From Dipteris shenzhenensis (taxonomy: Eukaryota > Polypodiophyta > Polypodiopsida > Gleicheniales): a stretch of DNA of 64,000 bases. Numbering within the stretch: position 1 is the stretch's first letter; each line of letters starts with the position of its first letter. The DNA is taken from the NCBI GenBank assembly GCA_047967505.1, contig CM106538.1. The stretch is one strand, 5' to 3'. A program made the position numbers and the translations under genes. The notes under the pieces are model-generated. The model was not told the DNA's origin and did not search any database. It saw nothing but the letters and a program-made list of their open reading frames with translations. Of the stretch, positions 57,178 through 64,000 are shown in pieces.

Positions 57178-57570
57178 TCATACAATTGCAAGACACACAT
57201 AAATGATTATAGGAAAAGAATTCATGATATCTTCCTCCCCGCTCATGCATTGCTGCTTATGCTTTGGAATTATGAACACACATATATAAATTCTTAGTGC
57301 ATAAGTGGCCTCACCTCTTAACTTGCCCAACATGGTATTCATATGCTCATTGTTCTCTTGCATCTTAGCAACAAGCTTCCACGCCCTTCCCTTAGGGTAT
57401 TTGAATTTCTTACCATGCATGGGCTCATAATGGTGTCCTTCCATGTGCACCGAGGGCCCATTTTCAAAAAATAAACAAACCTGTGCACCTATATTAGGCA
57501 AAATTAGGTACAATTGTCTGAGAAACTCAGTTGGCCAAGCTGGGCTAACAATAGTCACATCCATCTCCAA
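57178..57570 (-). CDS. Uncharacterised 130-residue open frame
   Basis: An ATG-initiated frame reading MEMDVTIVSPAWPTEFLRQL at the start, with a basic middle (HGKKFKYPKGRAWKLVAKMQ) and a hydrophobic end that overlaps AT-rich DNA. There is no recognised family and no neighbouring gene to give context. It could be a remnant exon or chance. A clear promoter or splice site is not visible. Confidence 0.2.
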   Translation of the reverse strand: MEMDVTIVSPAWPTEFLRQLYLILPNIGAQVCLFFENGPSVHMEGHHYEPMHGKKFKYPKGRAWKLVAKMQENNEHMNTMLGKLRGEATYALRIYICVFIIPKHKQQCMSGEEDIMNSFPIIIYVCLAIV

Positions 57571-57597
57571 AATGGGTGTAATATATGAATGGAGATG

Positions 57598-57737
57598 GAT
57601 GTGTGTGTGTGCGCGTGTGCATTAAAATGTGTGCGTGCATGCGAGCATGCACGCTCATACGTGTGTTGGCATGTATGTATTTACATGCATGCATCCATGT
57701 ATGCATGTATCCATGTTCCATCCATCCATCCCTCTAC

Positions 57738-57773
<36 letters not shown>

Positions 57774-57805
57774 TCATATCTCTCTACACACACACACACA
57801 TGCAC
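57598..57805. repeat. Compound microsatellite: (TG)n, (TATC)n, (CA)n
   Basis: GTGTGTGTGTGCGCGTG near 57600, about nine CTAT units at 57737-57772, and ACACACACACAC at 57786-57798. The overlapping frames here are artefacts. Confidence 0.9.
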
Positions 57806-58089
57806 GCATGCACACACACTTTGAAAAGATTATGATTTTATTATTAGTTAGTGTGGAAGGCCTAACAATCGACCTATGTGGCCTTCCCTATGTTTCTATA
57901 GGTTTTGTAAAGGACTGTTGCATCAAAATCTTTCAAAATGCTTTGGGACTCCATTCGATTCAAAAGAAGTCAATGAGAGCCACATGCCTTTTAAAATCCG
58001 AAAGCAATCTTGTTGTGATCATGTTACCTTCACACACCTCATTGCCATGGAGCTTGACTTACCAAACCTTCAACTGTCTTATGATTTTC

Positions 58090-58250
58090 GTCTACTCAGG
58101 TTGGTTTCTTCTCCTTTTACTTACATTTTTCATTTTTTAGATAGTAGCAAGGTCTTGCTCTCTCTCCGAAAGGACAAGTGTAGGATCTCACTTTCTTTCC
58201 TCCTTTTACGTAGATTTTTCATAGCAGTAGGATCTCGCTCTTTCTCCAAC
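58090..58250. repeat. Diverged tandem duplication of about 100 bp
   Basis: CTCCTTTTAC(T/G)TA(C/G)ATTTTTCAT followed by AGTAnnnTCTnGCTCTnTCTCC occurs twice. It interrupts or abuts the copia integrase relic to its right. Confidence 0.6.
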
Positions 58251-59155
58251 AAAACGACTCTTCCTTCCACTGAATCCCACATGTATCATAGAAATGCTGA
58301 AAGTCATGAGAGAGATACTCTCCACCATTGTCAGTCTGTAGGCATGTAAGTATTCTACATGACTGATTTTTAACCAAAGCCAGCCATTTTTGAAATACCT
58401 AGAACACATCTCTCTTCCGAGCTATAGCATGAGTTCACATTTTCCTAGTTGCATCATCAATGAATGCCACATGGTATTCAGCCCAACCTAATGATCATGT
58501 AGGCATGGGACCACATACGTTTGAATGCACTAAATCAAACATTTCAAGCTCTTTCTTTCCCCTTCTTTTATGGGTTAATTTAGTCTACTTTCCATAGAGA
58601 CAGTACTCACAAAATTCAAAATCAGAAAAACTCAAATGCGGTACATAACCCAAACGGTATAAGAGTTTCATTCCATTGTGGCTCATGTCTCCCAATCGGC
58701 AATGTCACAAAAAAGTTCTTGGATGCTCGATTATTGCAACAACATGATCAGAAGCCCCTGATACATGTGAGGGATACAATGTCTCACACTTGGCATCCCT
58801 TGCCAAAACCATAGAGTCCTTTTGAAATTTTCAACTATGAAAGCCAAAGGTGGTCTAAAAACCAGCATCATCTAGCTGACCTACTGAAATGAGACTCTTG
58901 GTCAGCTTAGGCACATATCTCACATTTTTCAGAACAAAAGAAGACCCATTTGCAAAAGAAAACTTTGTCACCTGCTTTCACTATGTCAAACACATAGTTA
59001 TTTTCAAGATGCACATAGCCTATCTTTCTATCGTCATAGGTGGAGAACCATTCCCTATGGGGAGTAACATGGAATGAAGCACTAGAATCCAAAATCCAAT
59101 CTTGGGAATATGCATCATTTGAAGTGGTAAGCAACTTTGCCATGCACTTTAGCAT
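58230..59155 (-). pseudogene. Copia protease-integrase relic
   Basis: The minus strand starts with SQDWILDSSASFHVTPH, a copia protease with DSS in place of DSG, then WFSTYDDRKIGYVHLENNYV. Next come the pre-integrase block (RLGDMSHNGMKLLYRLGYVP, FCEYCLYGK) and integrase pieces HSNVCGPMP, YHVAFIDDATRKM, LQTDNGGEYLSHDF and FYDTCGIQWK. It ends before the third catalytic acid, where the repeat at 58090-58250 begins. Stops and a frameshift are present. It belongs to the same broad family as the element at 59479-62836. Confidence 0.82.
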
Positions 59156-59239
59156 TTGGAGTAAGGCAGGGACTAATAGACATAACTATCTTCTTCAAGA
59201 GTTTTCTTATTTTCTTCATTAAGGTGATAAGGACTCGAG

Positions 59240-59478
59240 GACAAGACACTATAAACCCTATGCCAACGAATTACCACAAAATGGAATGATGCCTATGAGT
59301 TCATAAAAAAATGTGATGTATGCCAACAAACTACCAAACCCCAACACAAGGACTTTAATCCTTTAACCACAGTCATGGCGCAACAACCCTTTAATTTACT
59401 TTGTAGAACCCATACATCCTACTGCTAAAGGAACACAAGCCCGCTAGATCATTGTGGCAACATGTTATTTCACTAAAT
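59240..59478 (+). pseudogene. Ty3/gypsy integrase fragment cut by a copia insertion
   Basis: Reads WNDAYEFIKKCDVCQQTTKP, then VMAQQPFN, VEPIHPTAKGTQAR, a stop, and IIVATCYFTK, the zinc-binding end and early core of a gypsy integrase. It breaks off exactly where the copia LTR starts (TGTTGGGG at 59479). Confidence 0.7.
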
Positions 59479-59664
59479 TGTTGGGGTTAAGGCCCTGTGC
59501 CACCTCATACACAGTGTGAACACGGTTCACTTTGAACCGGTTCCACCCAAATGCCTATCCTATCTTAATATACATTCTTGAGGGTTGTGGTGTGCCCTCG
59601 TCTCTGCATTCACACCCGCCATTCCTACTGTTTGATCGACTCCCCTCTACGTGTTTCCGCTTCA
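59479..59664 (+). repeat. 5' LTR of the 3'-truncated copia element
   Basis: 186 bp, starting TGTTGGGGTTAAGGCC, which resembles the start of the LTR at 17569 read on the minus strand (TGTGGGGGTTAAAGG). No partner LTR in the window. Confidence 0.75.
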
Positions 59665-59666
59665 AC

Positions 59667-59678
59667 TGGTATCAGAGC
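59667..59678 (+). other. Primer binding site
   Basis: TGGTATCAGAGC, complementary to the 3' end of initiator tRNA-Met. Confidence 0.9.
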
Positions 59679-60019
59679 TAGATCACGAGCAGCGACCGAC
59701 GCCTCGAGTCAAGTCCTTGTTACGGGAAGCTCTGGCTACGGACTTGGCCATCTTTGTTCCTGAGGGTACCTCGCGCTCGGACAGCATCGGACAGCAAGCA
59801 AATGCTCCCTCGTAACACAACAGTAGCACAGAGCTCATCTTCGTATGTAGCTCGTGAAGCAGGCTTAACGCACGCTGTGCGTACACTCCGTGTGATGCCC
59901 TGCAACGGCTCAGACAAAAGACCTTTTCGTTCGTGAGATTTGCACAGCGGGTGATTGGAACTCCTCATTCGTGAGGCTTGCAAAGCGGGTGAGGCACCAC
60001 GCTTTGACGATAGCGAAAC

Positions 60020-60139
60020 GTCCTTCGTTCCAGGCGTCAAACAGCAGAGCTCCGTCAACGTCCTTCGTTCCAGGCGTCAAACAACAGAGCTCCGTCAACG
60101 TCCTTCGTTCCAAGCGGCGTCAAATAGCGCAGAGAGCCT
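60020..60139. repeat. Three 40-bp units in the copia leader
   Basis: Units start at 60020, 60060 and 60100 with GTCCTTCGTTCCAGGCGTCA; the third is partial and diverged. A shorter duplication (TTCGTGAGnnTTGCA...GCGGGTGA) lies just before, at 59930-59990. Confidence 0.9.
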
Positions 60140-60628
60140 GTTTTCTGACTCGAGGTCTTCAGGGGAGTAAAGCAAGTGATCGACTGTCGCAAGTGCTACT
60201 GCGTAGCAGAGCCACACACAGAGCCTGCACTTTCGACGCTACAGGAGTGGATCTCCGTTCAAAAGAAGACGTCTACAGCTCACAGCTTTTCTCCATCGTA
60301 GTGCATTCTCCAAATTTGGAGAAATTTCATGCAACAAATTTGGGGCTTTTGATGTTAGAGTGCTTGTATGCACTTGTGGGTACCTATTTGACATAATTTT
60401 CTTCAATAGATGCTAAAACAAAGGGCTTCTGCTCAAATTGGTGTTATTGGCAGCTGTAAACAATTTTGGAAGGGGATTTACATGTCTATGTGTCAAATGC
60501 AGTGACAAAAGATGAGATTTTGCAATCAGTTTTGGAGAGTGGACAACACTGCATTTAGTCACAGTACGTGACTTTGAGGCCCTCTGTGCCTTAGGTGTAT
60601 TTATTTCTTTCTACTTCAGCTTATCACT

Positions 60629-62836
60629 ATGTCTTCAAGCAACGAAGGCAACTACTGGAATATTGAGAAGTTGGAAGGGAATGCAAATTTCTCTTATTGG
60701 AAGAACCAAATATATAATGTGTTGGTCCAGAAAGATCAAAATATGCCTATCAAGTATAAAGGGATCAAGCCTGATGAAGTTAGTGACCTTCAGTGGGAAA
60801 CCATGAATGAGAAGGCCAAAAGTACCATTCTTTTGACCATCTCAAAGAAGATCTACTTCAATGTAGAGAATGAAGCCACTGCTTACAGCATATGGAAAAA
60901 ACTTGAGTCCCTTTTCGAGAGTCAGAGTGCAGCTAGTAAAGTGTTTTGGTTGAAGAGGCTTATGAAACTAAGCATGAAAGAGGGGACAGCCCTCTCACTT
61001 CACCTAAATGAGTTTCACTCTATATTCAGCCAACTCACAAATCAAAAAATGAATTTTGATGATGAGGTGAAGGCCATTTTTCTCTTGAGTACCCTTCCTG
61101 ACAGCTGGGATACTTTTGCTACAGCCATCAGCAATTCAGCCCCTGCTTTCACAGGATTGTCATGCCAAGATGTGGAAAGCGCTCTTCTGCAGGAAGAGGT
61201 GAGGCGTAAGAATAGCAGTGAAAATAAGAATGCAAGTGCATTGGCTGTGGGTAGAGGTAGGCAGCAAAATAGAGGGGAAAACCAAAATAAAGGGAAATCT
61301 CGCAGTCAGTCCCGTCCTCGGAAGGACCTTGAATGCCACTACTGCCATAAGAAAGGGCATATTAAAAGGGACTGTTTTCAGCTGAAAAACAAAGGCAAGG
61401 ATAAGGAAAGAAAAGAAGAGGACAAAGATGCGAAAAGAGATGCCAAAGACACCAAGGGCAAGGCTAAACTTGAGGAGCTCAATGCAGTGATTAGCAGTGA
61501 TGAAGATAATGATGATGTCATACTTGTTGCCTCCTCTGGTGATAGTTCTTTTGTTGTGGCCAATGATGGCTCATATGCATAGGATTGGCTGTTAGACTCA
61601 GGTGCATCCTATCATGTTACTCCTCATGAGCAGTGGTTTGCTTTGTATGATGCAGGGAAGAAAGGATGCATGAAACTTGGGAATGATTATGCCTGTGACG
61701 TTGTTGGTATTGGGGATGTACATTTAAAATTCCCAAATGGTTCTGAATTTGTATTGCACAATGTGAGACATGTGCCACAGCTCAGGAAGAGCTTGATATC
61801 CATTGGGCAGCTTGATGATGCAGGGTATCTCACTCAATTTGGTCATTCTATGTGGAAGGTGCTTAAGGGAAATATGGTTGTGGCCAAGGGCTGCAAATCA
61901 GGCACCTTGTATCCACTATATGTTGAGGGTGTTGATGCTAATGTAATCCATGTGACCGAGCAGCCACACACTTCATTGTGGCATAGCCGGTTGGGCCATA
62001 TAAGCCAAAAAGGAATGAAAGTATTGTCTTCTTTGGGTTACTTGTCGAGACTTAATTTTTCTGATTTTTCAGCATGTGATCATTGTATTTATGGCAAACA
62101 TAAGCAATCAGCTCATAAAAAGGCTGGAAATGTTAAACAAGAAGTCCTAACTTTAGTACATACAGATGTATGTGAAATGCCCAATCTTTCTTTGGGTGGT
62201 GCCAAGTATTTTGTCACCTTTATTGATGATGCATCAAGGAAGATATGGGTCTATCCCATTAAGCATAAGAGTGATGTGTTCAAAGTCTTCAAGACTTAGT
62301 TGGCACTTGTTGAGAATCAGACAGGAAAGAAGCTCAAATGCCTCAGGTCTGATAATGGAGGGGAATACCTCTCAAGGGAATTTACTACATTTTGTGATGA
62401 GAAGGGGATAAAGAGGGAGTTGCCCGCTCCCTACAATCCTCCACAAAATGGCGTGGCTGAAAGGGCAAATAGGACCATTCAAGAGAGGACTCTCAGCATG
62501 CTCTCACAAGCAGGATTGACCCATGGTTTTTGGGCAGAAGCTGTTAAGACATCAGTACATCTCATTAATAGGTCACCCAACCGTGCCTTGGATTTGAAGG
62601 TACGTGAAGAAATGTGGTCCGGAAAGCCACCCTCTTACAAACATCTCAGAGTGTTTGGCTGCCAGGCCTTTATGCATATCAGAAGGGAAATATGCAGCAA
62701 GTTAGACCCAAAGTCACGCAAGTGTATTTTTCTTGGGTATGGTGACAATGGAGAAAGTTTGCGAAGTATGATCCTTTGGCAAATAAAAGTAAACCAACTT
62801 CGGCAGAAGCACCTCTCAAGCAAGATGCATTCTTGA
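60629..62836 (+). pseudogene. Copia gag-protease-integrase polyprotein broken by two TAG codons
   Basis: A single reading frame (all three parts are in phase) with TAG at 61580-61582 and 62297-62299. Gag, 317 residues: NFSYWKNQIYNVLVQKDQNM near the start, then LFESQSAASKVFWLKRLMKL, and a zinc knuckle CHYCHKKGHIKRDC at 236-249. After the first TAG comes protease (DWLLDSGASYHVTP, intact DSG), then the pre-integrase zinc site (LWHSRLGHISQKGM, CDHCIYGKHK) and an integrase core with all three catalytic acids in context: VHTDVCE, LRSDNGGEYL and NGVAERANRT. Both stops sit where relatives have glutamine (SQDW in the relic at 59155), so each is a CAG-to-TAG change. The C-terminal RT half is missing. 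Confidence 0.88.
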
Positions 62837-62859
62837 TCTGATACATATAGAATTATGGG

Positions 62860-63240
62860 GTTGTGTTCACTTGTGTAGATAATCCTCAGCAGAATGCAAG
62901 AGCCGAAAGGAAGAATGGTACTTTAGCTCTGCTGATAGTGCTAGAGCAATGTATCGAGTATAATATTGAGTGGACTCTAATTTACAGTTATGGTGCCATA
63001 TTTGCCAACATGTGCATGCCTGGAGTGATAACAATGGAGAAATTCCTAGATGTATGTGGTCATGGTATGATTGTCCTTCAAGGATTGTAGGCGCTCCAAC
63101 AAACATCCAAGTGCCCTTTGCTCGAGTAAAGCTTTTGCATCATTGGAAAGTGCATAAGTCGATGGAGGTGGCTCATCAATGGTTATGTGGGCAAATGGTG
63201 ACTGGGGCTGCATTGGTACCTCTTCTGCTTCCATTTCATG
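62860..63240 (+). pseudogene. Possible second integrase fragment
   Basis: Reads NPQQNARAERKNGTLALLIV, like the region around the last catalytic glutamate of an integrase (PQ.NG.AER.N.TL), then a less certain tail with ALLPFHA-like end. It does not continue the element to its left and may be the right half of the gypsy integrase split at 59478. Confidence 0.4.
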
Positions 63241-64000
63241 CATAGAATCCTATCACTTTGAACCACGAATTCATGTGGTCTCTTTGGTTGAGAGGAGGTA
63301 GATGGCTGTGAACTTTGGTGGGGGTCTTGTTTATTGAGGATGTGGACTCTTTCGTCATTTCTTCTTTAGCTTTGGCATTGCTTTCGGTCGTGCATCCATT
63401 TGGGATATGGTGTACCATTGGTCATTAAACTTGTAGATTAGTGTTGGTATGCATGTATAACATGTGTGTGTTTGTAGAGTGAGAGATGTGGATTTGGCTC
63501 ATGCTTTGAGAGTATGGAATGAAAGTGTGTGACACAATTATTGATGCAATCTACTACGTGCCTATACAAAATTGTGTGAGTGCACGTGACACAATAACTA
63601 GGCATAGACTAATTACATGCTTATTTTGCTAGAATTTCATAGGGCAACTAGGACTATGTCATCGCCTTTGAGCCCTAGGTTGAAATTGATTGCTCTACCT
63701 ATATGTGCGAGCACGAACGTATGCTAGTGAGTGCAAGTGTAACAATCTAGTCCTAACTAAAGAAGATTTGGGAATGTTGGCTTGCGAGTTGTCATAGTAG
63801 TGCTTGAGTCTACTGCCATATCATAGATTTGAATTGCACTCCATCCAAACTTTAGAAGAGCACACTACCAATGGGTTGATCTTCTTGACTTCATAAAGTC
63901 CTTAGCTCTGTTGTCATTGCATGTTAGGCTCTTAACCTCGTTATAATATTCTTCTCAATTTGGAGTAGTCGTGCGTCCAGGGATTCTTGATCACCAAGGT
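63241..64000. other. No gene recognised
   Basis: AT-rich sequence with short frames on both strands and no motif. Confidence 0.5.

Larger units (their letters stand above)
59479..62836 (+). mobile_element. Copia retrotransposon with 5' LTR and gag-protease-integrase, 3' truncated
   Basis: 5' LTR 59479-59664 (186 bp, TGTTGGGG...CTTCA), then AC and the primer site TGGTATCAGAGC at 59667-59678, the same junction as in the young element at 14721-17569. The leader of about 950 bp includes a 40-bp tandem repeat. The coding frame is 60629-62836. RT, RNase H and 3' LTR are missing; the frame degenerates after FLGYGDNGE near 62755. It lies inside a gypsy integrase. Confidence 0.85.

Noticed and set aside
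57585-58140. 183-codon frame with Ser-Ile-Tyr-Leu repeats
   Set aside because: It begins in (TG)n and (TATC)n repeats. The later part crosses non-coding DNA without motifs.
1-64000. tRNA, rRNA or snoRNA genes
   Set aside because: I saw no A-box/B-box pair with a foldable cloverleaf and no rRNA core sequence. A covariance-model scan could still find a small RNA I missed.

Overview
The window looks like nuclear DNA of a large, repeat-rich plant genome. The evidence is an intronless PLS-type pentatricopeptide repeat (PPR) gene, a small spliced gene for the plant 6.7 kDa subunit of mitochondrial complex III, and plant-type Ty1/copia elements primed by initiator tRNA-Met. The PPR repeat wording and the density of old, nested, decayed retroelements suggest a fern or other seed-free vascular plant, but that is an inference of modest strength. 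There are no prokaryotic features, CRISPR arrays or rRNA genes, and I recognised no tRNA gene.

Layout. 1-3.3 kb: no gene. 3.55-5.56 kb (-): an intact 668-residue E+-type PPR gene with a LINE reverse-transcriptase relic directly upstream. 6.36-7.40 kb: an inverted copy of a block at 48.28-49.24 kb that includes exon 2 of the complex III gene. 8.8-11.5 kb: a decayed Ty3/gypsy element with derived repeats. 13.8-26.1 kb: a decayed minus-strand Ty3/gypsy element whose 3' tail is split by a young copia element (14721-17569). The young element has paired LTRs, a GAACC target-site duplication and an open RT-RNase H frame, but no gag, protease or integrase. 27-29.6 kb: a 177-bp foldback/MITE-like element and a five-copy satellite-like array. 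30-33 kb: a decayed coiled-coil gene. 33.8-36.7 kb: a palindrome-rich TATA promoter and the 3' end of another gypsy element. 36.8-37.9 kb: two oppositely oriented exon fragments resembling a plant tryptophan/tyrosine permease. 40-43.2 kb: copia and gypsy 3' relics. 43.2-47.4 kb: mostly non-coding tandem duplications and a purine tract. 47.45-48.33 kb (+): the complex III gene with a duplicated promoter. 49.4-59.5 kb: microsatellites and old copia/gypsy relics. 59.48-62.84 kb (+): a copia element with a 5' LTR and gag-protease-integrase in one frame broken by two TAG codons.

Only two genes look functional: the PPR protein (organelle RNA processing) and the complex III subunit (mitochondrial respiration). 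Both act in organelles, but they lie 42 kb apart and nothing suggests co-regulation. Most of the rest is transposon strata. Many inactivating stops are TAG or TGA where relatives have CAG, CGA or TGG, the pattern expected from deamination of methylated cytosines.
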